The position numbers and the translations under genes were made by a program. The notes beneath the pieces were generated by a model. The model saw only the letters and a list, made by a program, of their open reading frames with translations, was not told the DNA's origin and ran no database searches. Shown one piece after another: positions 34,167 through 45,466 of a stretch of DNA of 64,000 nucleotides. This stretch comes from Bimuria novae-zelandiae CBS 107.79 (Eukaryota; Ascomycota; Dothideomycetes; Pleosporales; Didymosphaeriaceae), in NCBI GenBank assembly GCA_010015655.1, contig ML976677.1, forward strand, positions 681,094-745,093. The letters run 5' to 3'. The number at the start of each line of letters is the position of its first letter. The first letter of the stretch is position 1.

Positions 34167-34668
34167 GAAGGTCGATCCTCGCTCAAGACACGATGCGTCG
34201 CAAGAGGGCAAAACAGTGTAGCAACAGAGCGCAGTATTTTCCACCACGGGCCGAAGTTTTGACTTCGTTCAGCGCGGGTTACGCCTTCTCAACTTCTGCA
34301 TGGCTTGCCCAGGCGTGCAGTGAAGCGTTCGGGCTCTTTGAAGCTTTTTCGCCTACTACTCCGCATAGCGTCCTGTAAATAGATCTTTTTAAAGTGAAGC
34401 ATATGAGCATTGAGCAAACGTATCTGCGCAGTTTACGGTGAACCGTGTCGTGAAGTTGTCCAGCTTCCTTGCATGTTGACACGATCGGTGCACAGCCACA
34501 CTAAAAATAGCCGGGTGGCGCGCAAGAAGCGTCGTCATCTGCCATGCCCTCAGCGTGCGTGTCAAACAAATGGCATGAGGAGTTACAAAGACTCCCGCAC
34601 CTCTCCTGTACAATCGTATTAGACACACTCGCTAGACGCACATTCACTCCTCCTTGCAAGGCAGTACG
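34167..34668. other. Intergenic; promoter region of the M50 gene
   Basis: No open frame with support. Composition is normal and no repeats are seen. Confidence 0.45.
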
Positions 34669-35627
34669 ATGCCGCCCCTAATTTCGTCCTCTGATCCCTC
34701 GACCCTGGGCAAACTAGCCCGTCGCACCCTAGTCACAGCTGGGCCCGCCGCGGCTCACAGTCTCGCAAAACGTGGGTTGACGGTGAACCATACTCAAGGC
34801 GTGACTTTGGGCGTGATCATCGCGTATATTGTTGTTATTGCGCTGTTGTGGAATATACCCTATGTGCGGTGGGTGTTATGGCCCTTCAAGGTACGTCTGA
34901 ACCTCTTCGGGACGATGAATTGATGCCAACAATGGATGCAGATGCTGGTCATCGCCTTCCACGAGTTTGGCCACGCGATAACAGCGTGCTGTACTGGAGG
35001 GCGCGTTGAGTCGATCTCGCTTGATCCCCATGAAGGCGGCGTCACGCATATGCGCGGCGGAAAGCAGGCTATCACTCTACCTGCTGGCTATCTCGGTTCT
35101 AGCTTGATCGGAGCACTGCTCACATTTTGCGGATTCAACATTGTAGCGAGCAAGATTGCTAGTATTGTACTGGGAGTGTGCTTCTTGCTCACGCTGTGGT
35201 GGGCGCGGAAGGACTGGTTAACGATCATAACCATCCTCCTGGCTGTAGGATTACTGGTTGCTTGCTGGTTCATCAAGCATGCTGAGCCGCTGCGTTTTGT
35301 TGTGGTGAGTATAACAGCCTCGATATGATAGGAACACTTGCTGACAAGGAGCAGCTTTTCATTGGCGTCATGTCGTCACTCTACTCGGTCTGGGATATCT
35401 GTGACGACCTCATTTTGAGAAAAATAAACTCTTCCGACGCGAGTGTATTTGCGAAGCGATATGGTGGCTCTTCGCAATGTTGGGGTATCATTTGGTCCAT
35501 GGTCAGCCTGACGTTCATGATTTGTGGGATTCTAGCCGGTCTGGCAGCTTTCAAGCAGAGCTTTCAGCAGCAGGAAGATGATTCGAAGGACATCATCCCT
35601 ACAGTGCGAATGCTGTTGAGGATCTGA
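34669..35627 (+). CDS. M50B-type membrane metalloprotease-like protein
   Basis: A multi-helix membrane protein with the zinc-binding motif HEFGHA (His81, Glu82, His85), matching the peptidase M50B-like family (PF13398), whose biological role is mostly unknown. Exons 34669-34890, 34942-35304 and 35355-35627, all in phase 0, give 285 residues. Introns are 51 and 50 nt with GT-AG ends. About six to seven hydrophobic segments are visible: VIIAYIVVIALLW before the motif, then YLGSSLIGALLTF, IASIVLGVCFLLTLWW, ITILLAVGLLVACWF and a last one near the C-terminus. An SVWDICDDLI segment near residue 205-215 could supply the third zinc ligand. The frame upstream of the ATG opens only through TTG. Confidence 0.9.
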
Positions 35628-36819
35628 ACCCATAAGAACGATGTAGGGATTGATTTTGGATCACGGAGAAACTTCAAGCAGTTATCTTTGAATATGGTTT
35701 GCAGGGAAGTGTGACGGTCTGGAGTCCTGTCTGGTATACCTTTCTCCTTGAATTTTCCTGTTGTTACCTAGGTACCATCCTACTAGATCGTTCTTGACGC
35801 TCAGTCTGGTTGAGTGATTGAGCTTCCATTTCCGGACGTACTATTGATGATCAACATCATGATATCGACTGAGCCGTCTCGCTATCTCAAGGAGATAATA
35901 ATATTAGAGATAAGAGGGTTTTGACCTGATTGTTGACCATCAAAGAAAGCGATTGATGCTGATGACGGTCAGAGCATAGCGGCTTGGCGAACGATGGCAT
36001 CACATCACTCGCTTACGTGTGCGTGGGATGTTTGCTTTTGCTGCATGGTGCGGACACTGCGGAGAATGTGTAGAGCCGCGTCGCTGGCCGCCTCCTCCTC
36101 ATCTCCAGTAATGAAAAGTCGAATAAAATGCAATATCAGGCCCGGATGCAACACAACATGAGCATGAGCACCCGTGGATCCATACAAGCAGTGCATCGCT
36201 CCCACGAGCTTGGCCGTCGCGCATTCCAACCCCGCCGTTTCTGCGCTGTTAGCTAACAGAAATTCCGCAAACAGATGGGCCCTTCCATCGGCACACGCCT
36301 CGCGTACGGGAAGGGTCAGTGCCTAGAGATCCAAGCGCAGATTGAGCGAGTTGGCGTAGTCATGCTGGCGCGAAGGGTTTGCAAATGGCCTGTTACCATG
36401 GCACGGGAGCGCGACGGCGCGAAGTTCCAAGGCTGTTCGCCTGGGCTGCGCGCCGTCAGTTAAAATGAAGAACTCGCGACAGGGCCCTATTTGCCCTGCC
36501 GTAGTCCTGTTGCTGGTCGCGTCATCTGTCCCCCGTTTTTGTCCATACTGTCGCACTGACGAGAAGCTGCCACCGCCCTTTGCGAAAGTCTTCACCTTCT
36601 CCCCTCAACACCCCAATCGTTAAGTACAAAGTCGTGTAAGATACTTCAGTTTAGATTTGTCTTGGTCCTTTGTTACCCAGGACGAGCTATACAGTAGCTG
36701 ACTACTACTCTGTACCCGGACGTCTGGACACCTGTGACTGACACGGACACTCACACTTTTCTAATACCAAAGCTCTCAGACGTCGCAACGACAACCACAG
36801 GGCGCAACGGACAGGCGTA
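35628..36819. other. Intergenic, nothing recognised
   Basis: About 1.2 kb of normal composition between two plus-strand genes. Open frames are short and unsupported. The last 200 bases are likely the promoter and leader of the next gene. Confidence 0.5.
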
Positions 36820-37356
36820 ATGGCAGAACAGCGCTCTACTCCTGACCGCATTGCCTCGTACGGCCGCGGTGGTGCTGGTACGTGAGTCCAAGCAGGGTGA
36901 CTGCTTCATCGCGCTCTCGCGCCCCAAAACAATCTCACTGAAGATCTGTCAATCCGATCATACATGTTCTAACAGTCTCAAGGCAATATCGGCAAGGAAG
37001 ACCCCACCACCCACATGACGCACAAAGACCTCGTCACTCCTACGCTCAAGTCGGATCACTACTCGACCGGCCGTGGTGGCTCTGGCAACATGGCCAAGAA
37101 CGATCCAAACCACCCCGAGATCGCGCGCGCCGCCCAAGACGTCGAGGCGGTCGCCCATCACGAACCTGAAGGACCGCACCACTACGGTCGCGGTGGCGCT
37201 GCGAATATCGTCCGCCAGAGCGGCGAGGAGAATCGTGCTGTCCTCGAAAGCGACCAGCGCACGAGCGAGGACGTTCGCCACGAGGAGGGGGCCGCCGGCA
37301 AGAGCCTCGTCGATAAGGGCAAAGGGTTCCTGCAAAAGCTCGGTGTGAAGAAGTAG
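36820..37356 (+). CDS. Par32/DUF3602-family protein
   Basis: A small, polar, probably disordered protein of 143 residues. Exons 36820-36877 and 36983-37356; removing the 105-nt GT-AG intron (acceptor CTCAAG) restores GRGGAGNIG. The repeated motif GRGG-x-(G/A)-N occurs three times: YGRGGAGNIG, GRGGSGNM and YGRGGAANI. This is the signature of the fungal DUF3602 family. Yeast Par32 of this family is phosphorylated on rapamycin treatment and blocks ammonium transporters; whether this protein does so is unknown. The C-terminus ends in a basic GKGFLQKLGVKK. Confidence 0.9.
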
Positions 37357-38695
37357 GATGGCAACACAGCATTGCGGGGTTGCGCCAGATATTATTCCTT
37401 TCCTTCTTGCTTTTTGGTTAGGTCTACGATTATGATATCCCTCGGGCATGGTCTTGCGACGTCGGCAGAGGTCCCAGAAGAGGAGTTTTGGTGGGTTTAC
37501 TAAAATGTTCACATTTCGTCCTTCAGAGAGAGTTGCGGTATGCACGATGGACAGGCATATGCCTTTAATATTCCGAACTAGTACTCTAGGGATGAGTTCT
37601 GTGTTTACATACCATATAATAACCATACTATTTTCATAACAACACCAATCAGCCAATAACAAGGCTTTCATGCATTCTACAGCCCTACAGATCCGAAGTA
37701 CCCACTACCGCAGCCTCCGCCGAACCATGATTCATTCTTCAAGCACAGCGTTTAGCCGTCGTATTCCCAGCACCGTCGTGACATGCACATCGGGAAGTTT
37801 GCAGCCGGCCATGGCGGGGGAGCGGGGTAAGCATTCATCCTCCTCGAATGCTTCAGGTAGCTAATTACCGCATGGGTCCAACACCGCCGCCCATCTGTAT
37901 AACAGCGATAGGGCTATCGTCGATGCAATAAACATTATACATTCCTCCTGAGTCAGCTGTGTTCGGAATGCATGCACCATCAACAGGAAAGCACGGTCTG
38001 CGCTGACCTCCGCGACCCGCTACTACACGCCCATGGTGTGCTTTATTAGATACGCAAGTGGCAATTGCCTCCGGATCCAACAACTCTATACAGTTGTCTA
38101 AGCCGTATTCGCATCTAGGATATGCTCATTAACTTTACCAATGTACTTCACATTGATCTATTTGATTTTCCGCACTGATTGATATCGTCATGCGCCCTCA
38201 AGAAGTCCACTTTACTGAGCTATGCACTCGGGTATCTCGCAACAATGAATTCCACGTCAATCCTCCTTCTCCACGCAGCACTGCCTCACAACCAATCCCT
38301 TGCGACCAAAGGTTTCGCCTCTATCTGGCCGCACGTGTCCCGCGGTATTCTGCGGGGATCTGCAGTATCTATGCGGTCTTATCCGTCACCCCGTAGGCAC
38401 CTTTCCGTGCGCGTATTTCCATATTGGTTTTGACGTGCCTAAATGCTCAACGCCCTGCAGACGGCGATCCCATGTGTCTACACCAATTGGCGACGAGTCG
38501 CCTTAAATGCGTCGCCTCCGCGAACTTACTTTTAGAGCTCACGCTGCTGCTGCAGTTTTGCGTGCATCGTCCATGTCCGGTGACATTAGTCCGAGTGGAG
38601 TTGAACCACGCGGCCCTCATTGATTGTTCGGGAAGAGTACGTTCGCCACCAGCTGCATTGGAAAGGAACAAACTACGCGAATACAATTGCTCACG
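37357..38695. other. Intergenic, nothing recognised
   Basis: About 1.3 kb with only short, unsupported open frames on both strands. The last few hundred bases would carry the promoter of the dioxygenase gene. Confidence 0.5.
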
Positions 38696-39910
38696 ATGTC
38701 GACAACGGAAACACAAAGCGAGACATACGTGCACTACCACGATGGTGGCGTACCTGGCAAACGACGAGTTTTGGTCGGGACGGAGGCGAAAGATACCTTC
38801 AATGCGCTGCCTAAGATTGACATGCGCCGCATCTACTCGGATAAGATTGAGGATCGCAAGGAGCTGGCGAAAGAGGTCGGTGCGGCCTGCAGAGATGTGG
38901 GCTTCTTCTACGCGGTGAATCACGGAGTGGACGAGCATTTGCTGGACGATACCTTCGCAGATGTAAGGAAGTTCTTCGGCCTCCTGACCGAAGTCAAGAT
39001 GGAAGTACATAACCAGAAAACCGAGAAGTTCCGTGGGTGTGTGAACCCGACGTAGACCACTTACTCACACATCCACTAACTATTTTCAGCTATGAAGCCT
39101 TCCTAGAAGGCAAGCTCGATCCCAGCACGAGAGGAGGTATGTTACTCTATAATCTCACCCATCCACAGATCACCGTCTACAATTACTGACGCAACCTTAG
39201 ACCTCAAAGAAGGCTTCCTCATGGGCGAAGATGCCACGGACCCCGAGCAAAACCGCCCCATCACCCCGTCCACCTCCAAACCTCGCAACCAATGGCCCAG
39301 CCACCCCTCCGCATCCTTCTTCCGCCCCGCCATCTACGCATATTACGACGCCATGCTCACCTTCTCGCGGCGCCTCCTGCGCATCTTCGCTCTGGCCCTC
39401 GACCTCCCAGAAGACTACTTCGACGCCATCACCACCACCCCCATGACCAACGTCCGCGCAGTCCACTACCCACCGCAGGAATCCGACTCAGACGTCGGAA
39501 TCGGCGCCCACACAGACTTCTGCTGGTTCACGCTCGTCTGCCAGAGCAAAACCGCTTACCCCGCGCTGGAAGTGCTCAACGGCAACGGAATCTGGGTGCC
39601 GGTCGAGCACCAGCCGCACACTTTCGTCGTCAACATTGCAGATTTTCTTAAGCTTGTTACGGGCGGGCAGTGGATGAGCACGGTGCACAGGGTGAGGAAT
39701 ATCGGCGGGGAGGAGAGGTATAGCATGCCGTTCTTCTTCAGCCCGAATGAGGAGGCGAGGGTTAGTGTGCTGGAGCAGTTTAGGAAAGAGGGGGAGATGT
39801 ATGAGAGGTTTGGGGTGGGAGAGTATTTTCAGAAGAGGTTGGATATTGACAGGACAACGCATTTGGATGGGGAGGATGGGGAGGGGAAGAGGGCGAGGCC
39901 ATATGTGTGA
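38696..39910 (+). CDS. 2-oxoglutarate/Fe(II)-dependent dioxygenase (isopenicillin-N-synthase-like)
   Basis: A soluble non-haem iron oxygenase that would hydroxylate or desaturate an unknown small molecule, consuming 2-oxoglutarate. Exons 38696-39036, 39090-39136 and 39201-39910 give 365 residues. The middle exon is only 47 nt. Introns are 53 and 64 nt with GT-AG ends. The N-terminal DIOX_N part has PKIDMRRIY and the GFFYAVNHGV motif. The iron ligands are in AHTDFCW (near His233 and Asp235) and the His of VHRVRN (near 291). The RYSMPFF Arg and Ser that hold 2-oxoglutarate follow. The catalytic set is complete, and length is typical. It is not next to any obvious biosynthetic backbone gene. Confidence 0.92.
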
Positions 39911-40661
39911 ACGGAGTATGTTACAACAGTGCCCTCACCTTTCAGGACGATACCAGGTAGTGAACTCGAATAAAAATGAGAATGTATTATTTCGCGAGCA
40001 CATTGCCTCGCGTCTACAGCTTGAAGATGAAACGTACGTTGCCTGGCCGCGCGGTAAGAGAGCAGCACATCGCGTACGTCCGTATTCGTACTCTCCGCCG
40101 GCGCTCCAGGACCTACCACAGTACACCTGGCTCTAGAACAGCAAAATGGACTCTACGGCTCACTGCCAGGCACTGCTCACGGATGAAACATTATTGATAG
40201 CTCCATCACTGGCATTTAGCCCAAGAACCAAGCGTGTAACGAACCGTTGACTTACCCGCACATCACAACCACGACCAGCAAGAAAGCACTTCGAGAATGT
40301 GTGATTAAAAGCGCTAATGCGTATTCATATCTCGACTTCAGGGTCAAGATTCTTGAGATATTCAGAAACATCTGGTCTCATACCTACTCAAAGTAGCAAG
40401 TACGACTACCACCTGCTTGTCCCATATCCCGTGCCATTCTCATCCGATGGCCACTACACCCGGACGCCAAACACCATGCTCTTCTTTGTGGAACACTGGC
40501 AAACACGGCTCCTATGTGTCTCCGAGCGCGCTGTCGTCGCTCTTTATGCTAGCGCTGAATAGAATCGAAAAAAGAGGACTCATTAATAAACATATACATG
40601 TCGAAGTCGTACGTGGGGCGATGCTTGTCCGGCAACATCGCTGACATTTTCGCGTCAAGCC
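39911..40661. other. Convergent intergenic region
   Basis: A 751-bp gap between two genes read towards each other, so it should hold both 3' ends. No structure was seen. Confidence 0.5.
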
Positions 40662-43600
40662 TTACATCTGGGCTTGTTGAAGACTCGGGCTTTGCTGCAA
40701 CTGAGGGTTCTGTGGGGTTGCACTCCGACTTGAAGGTCTGGCGTTCATGCCGGGGCTATCTGCTTGAGCTCTTTGCTGGCTCATCATCTGTTGTTGTCGA
40801 ACAAGCTGTTGCTGATACTGCTGAACGGCGCTGGGGGAAGGGCTATTCGCGGCCATGTTGCCATTTTGAAGGTACATGTTGTTACCGATCTGGGGAGAGT
40901 GGGCCATACCGGGAGAGCCTCCGGCCGCATTTATTGCCTGTGTGCGCTGATTTGTCAGGAACCGGGCGAGATGATCAGACGCCGTTTTCTGGATGTGTTC
41001 TTGGGTCCATTCCGGGTGCTGTACCTTTAGATTGTTTTGGATTTTGAGCAACTGCGGCATGTGTCCACTTGATAATGGGCGGTTGGGAGTGGCCTGGTTG
41101 TTACGGGGTGATCCAGCGTTGTTTGGCATGCCGTTCATGTTAGGAGTTATATTCCCATTCATATTTTGTCCTGTCATGGACGTCATCATGTTCGCACTCG
41201 GCATATTGTTGATTCCCATATTTTGGGCCATGCTGTTAGCCATGTTGATTTGTTGCTGTTGTTGGAGCTGGAACTGATGCTGCTGGTTAGCATTGGGAAA
41301 TTGGCCTCTCTGCATGGCCGCCATGCGGACCTGGTCTGGGGGAGCCATCCGCTGAGCATTAGGCATGCTGGCCTGCATCTGTGCTTGAGGGACACCTGAA
41401 GAGCTGGCCGAAATGCCGCCATTCATATTGGCGTTCGGGAAGTTCGATTGCATCGATTGGTTCTGCTGCGCTCGAGCCGCCATAACAACAGCATTAGCAG
41501 CAGCTGAATTCGAGCCTTGCTGAGCAGCATTCACCATTTGTGGGCCAAGGTTGGGATTGCCGCCAGGCGTGGCGATTCGTGCCTGTTGGCCAGAACCTGC
41601 CAAACCTTGTGCCTGCATCTGTGCTGAGCGCTGAGCCATTTGCTGAGCTAGATCAGCCACACGGATAGTGTTCGGGATGATGGTACGTACCCTTGCGTGC
41701 ATTTCCTGCTGTTGCTCCAAGAGCTTCTGTTTCATCCTTTGCTCGCGCTCCCACTTGAGGCGCGAAAACTCTTGAGGAGTATGCACGTTCGTCTTAGGCT
41801 GCATGGGTTCCTGCGCTTTGCGTAGCGCAGCTGCCTTCTGCGACTCAGCCTGCTTGTGGGCAATAGACTCACGTTTACGAGCAAGTTTCCGCATCCCGTC
41901 GATAATGGCAAGATGTCTGTTCTCTCGTCGTCGCTCAACACGAATGGGTTGGTTAGTCCGTCTTCGAGGGGTTTGTGTAGGGATGCTCTGTCCATTTTGG
42001 GCTTGTTGCTGGATAAGTTGTTGTTGTGCTTGGTGTTGCGCTGCAACAGCTCTCTGCGCTTGCTCGAGGCGACTCTGATAAGTGCGGAAGTACTGCGTCT
42101 TGGACATCTCGGCGGGTAACCCTTCAAGTTGCACCCAACGCTCAAAACACTCCCAAGGCGTTCGGCGACCAGATCCAGCGACCAACATCGATGGTAAGGC
42201 AAGTTGCTGAGCAACCAGAGACCAGTTGAAGGTGTACTCCTTCACTAACGCACGCAGTTTTTGATCTTCCTCCCATAGCCATTGCGATGATTGTCGGTTT
42301 TCGAAGAACGACACAGACGGCATCGGGAATTCGGTAGGCGGTCTAAACTGATGAGCAGCTTGGAGTCGATCGCGAATATTCCTGTTCTCGGGATTAAACA
42401 AGGCAACATCGCTCATCTCCGGCGGCAAATCGTTACGGTGGAACAGCCTTCGTCCAGGGGTAGAAGGCATTGAATGCTCTGCAGACGTCCCCGATCTGCT
42501 GGGTGGCGTTGATGGCTCGTCTTCTGAATCGTACTCATAGCGGCTGCGCTTCCTCGGAGGACCCCTAATTTGCGAAACAAGTTTACCGCAGACGAATTTG
42601 GATACAGGCGCGAGAGGAGGGTCCACAAATGACAACGGTGTAACATCACTCGCTCCTTCAAGAATGGGCTCGTATAATGGAAGTTCACGAAGCATAGCGT
42701 CGCTGGCGGGTGTCCGGTCGATCTTCATGACTACATCATTAAATCCCAGAGAGAACAACCCAGTGGGTGGGGTCGAAGAAAGCGGAGACAGCAGTTCGTC
42801 GTCGTCTGCGAGAGAGTCGCTTTCGGTTTCATGGGCACCGGAATGGATAAGATCCGGAGTGGGAGCATCGTCCATGTCTTGATCCACTGTACTCGACTTC
42901 GGTATCCGTGCCTTCACCCTCAATAACGCTCGTTCTTCATCGTTACTGTTCACGTACTCCGCGCACCATTCAGCGAATGTAGCGGCAAGAGACTTCTTCC
43001 AATTCCTTTCCTCTTTGAAATCTGTCTGCATCCACTTCATCTCGGCAAGTAGATGATCTTGGTGAGTGATGGGGCGCTCGGGCTCAGCTGATTTCTTGAT
43101 TTGACGTAGTGACCACCGGTTCGCATTTTGCAGCTGGTAGACCCTCTTCAGAATCTTATAATCGTGTGCCTCACGGATCGTAGCAAGCACACCTGCAGTA
43201 GACAAAGTCTTCCGTGCAGAAGTCACCAGGTCTATGAGAGGCTGTGATCGAGGTGGATGGTGAGCCTGGTAGTTGAACAGTCCTTGAAGGTAATCTCTGC
43301 TTGAATCCTGTGATGCACCTTGGAGAGATGCGTAGTCCTCATTGTACAGCTGTAGCGTCTTTGTGGCCCGAGCTAAGTCAGGCTTAGCAAACACGACCGT
43401 GGACACTTCTTTCCGCTTGTGCTCTTTTACAGGTATTGCGGGGCTTATTGACTGCGACGGTGGCGTAAGAACGGCCTTGGAAGAAGGTTTCTCCGCACGC
43501 TCTTCGATGACCTGGGCGATCGACTTTTGCTGAATGGCATCAGAGGAGGCTTGCGTTGTCACACATTCGGAGTCCGGAGAAGTTTGAGGGGCGTATTGCT

Positions 43601-45232
43601 CCTTTTCTGCACAAGGCGCCTCCTCCATTTCCACGTCAGCATCCGCCGGGGGAGTAGGATGTTCTAGACCTAAAGATGATGCTTGCTGAGGTCCTCCAGT
43701 CGCGTTCTCTGATACCTCAGGTTCCGCCGTTGAAGGTTCGGGGGCAGTTGTAGTAGGTGTCGGTAATGAGTCGACCGCTGGCTCCTCAGTACTCCTTCCC
43801 CGCTCTTCAACCTCAATTTCGCGTATCACATCTTCGGCTTGATCTGTGAGCGCTTCCGGTCCAGGAGGAGGAGCTGTGTCTGACTCGCTCAAACGTGACT
43901 TCCCATCGCGCGCAAGTCGGATAGCCTGCTCGTCTTCGATCTGTCTTTCAACATCATCTTCAGCGGTGCTATCCGCACGGGCAGACTCTCTTGCCAAGCG
44001 CATCTGCTCCTGTAACGCGCGCTCATGATCTTCCTTAGCTTGCTCAGCCGCGGGATCTGCTACAGCTGTGTCGAGGAGCGGCGACTGCCGTCGTTCATGG
44101 AAAGATTCGGTATCGGGACTGGTGTCGGGAGAATGGTTCTGAGGATGCGGCGTCGCTTGAGAGTAAGGGCCAACGGTCGACGATGGTGAGGATGCCTGAT
44201 CAAGTTGTGCGGTTCCGTTTGGCAATGCTAGCCTCTCCTCCTCTTTTCGTCCCTTCTCGGCTTCCTCTTCCAGCTTTCGCTCCGTCTCGTGCAACCTCGC
44301 CTCCTGTTCCTCTTGCGGTGGTAGGTGTACTACTTGCGGCGCTTTAGGTGGCTTTGATCCTAGTCCGTCCGATGAATCGTCTGGTAGCAGCGCGGCCACA
44401 TTATCTCCAGTCGGTGGGATAGCATCTTTTGGATCCACAGATGGTCCATCGGGGATGTTGACCTCCTCCCTAGAAACTTGAACAGCTGGTGCTTCTGGCG
44501 TGTGAGATACCGCGGGTTCCTCGTTGAAAGCCTTGTTAGCAGTAGGCGCGTTGACTGGTGATACGGTAACAGTTGAAGGTGCGCTTGCATCGGATAGGCG
44601 AGACGTTAATTCCCCGACAACAGTGGACTCAGGTTGGGCTGACTTCCCCTCCGCTGGTAACCGTTGGGTCACGAGAGAAGGTGATTCAGATGCGGCGCGC
44701 AACTGTGCTTCGAGGCTGGGGCCGAGAGTCGAAGTTGGCGATGACTGGAAGGGCAGTGTGCGAGGAAGGGGGAATGTAGGATGGTCAAGAGTATCATCCT
44801 TGAAGCGTCGCCCTCTGCGCGCAACCGTCAGTGGAATGCGACAACACCAGTCGCAATAACATAATAAACATTTTGAAAATGACTGCTACTAGTCAATCAA
44901 TAAATGCGGCAAGCTTACTTCGTGAGGTCATTTGCGTCCAGGAAGCGGGCCTTGTTTTCATCGGGCTGGTCGCTCTGGGGCCGGGGCGGCTCGCCCGCGT
45001 TCAGCAGCGCTGAGTAGTGGAACAGCTCCCCCAGCTTTCGCTTTCGCGAATTCAAGCAATGTCTGCCAATATCAGCACCACCACACTATAATAATTAAAT
45101 CCGAGCGATTTTTTTGTGCTGCACCGCTGATGCGACACTGGAAGTCCAAAAAAATCGTCGCAAAACCGGTACTTACAGGGCCTCATTCTTCTTCTCGCGG
45201 ATTTGCGCATCACGAAGGCTGTCGAGGGACAT
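40662..45232 (-). CDS. EAF1: EAF1/VID21, scaffold subunit of the NuA4 histone acetyltransferase
   Basis: The platform protein that holds the nuclear NuA4 complex together. Exons 45232-45177, 45062-44919 and 44814-40662 give 1450 residues. The small exons supply the conserved N-terminus MSLDSLRDAQIREKKNEAL and RKRKLGELFHYSALLNAGE; their introns are 114 and 104 nt. The big exon opens through a TTG at 44702, but the true frame continues upstream to the acceptor at 44815. Domains: disordered acidic and proline-rich N-terminal third; HSA domain near residues 645-690 (LLAEMKWMQTDFKEERNW), which binds actin and Arp4; SANT/Myb domain near 905-965 (WLWEEDQKLRALVKEY); and a Gln/Asn/Met-rich tail. It is divergent from MAK11 over 234 bp. 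Confidence 0.95.
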
Positions 45233-45466
45233 ATGAGGACCGACGAACGGCGGCGGGCGACATCCGTTTGCAACGAGTGTCGCCAATGTGATGGATTTTG
45301 CGTGTTTTGGGGTTGATCGTTGATGGAAGTTGATGGCGGCACTCAGATTTGATGGGCGCGCCGCGAGAGAGTTGCGAGATGCTGCAGGAAGGAGCGCCCG
45401 TTAGGCGGTGAGGCGTTTAAGCTTTGCTGTTAGCCAACCGCGGTTTAGCGTGGAGGTTCTGCCGCA
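45233..45466. promoter_or_regulatory. Shared divergent promoter of EAF1 and MAK11
   Basis: Only 234 bp separate the two start codons (306 bp if MAK11 starts at its second ATG). Transcription of a chromatin-complex gene and a ribosome-assembly gene must therefore start from the same short region. Confidence 0.7.

Noticed and set aside
36958..37671. 237-codon minus-strand frame
   Set aside because: Overlaps the DUF3602 gene, whose GRGG repeats and splice join are convincing; the minus frame has no motif.
44702..44702. EAF1 start within the large exon
   Set aside because: The codon is TTG, and two upstream exons supply a proper ATG and the conserved N-terminus.
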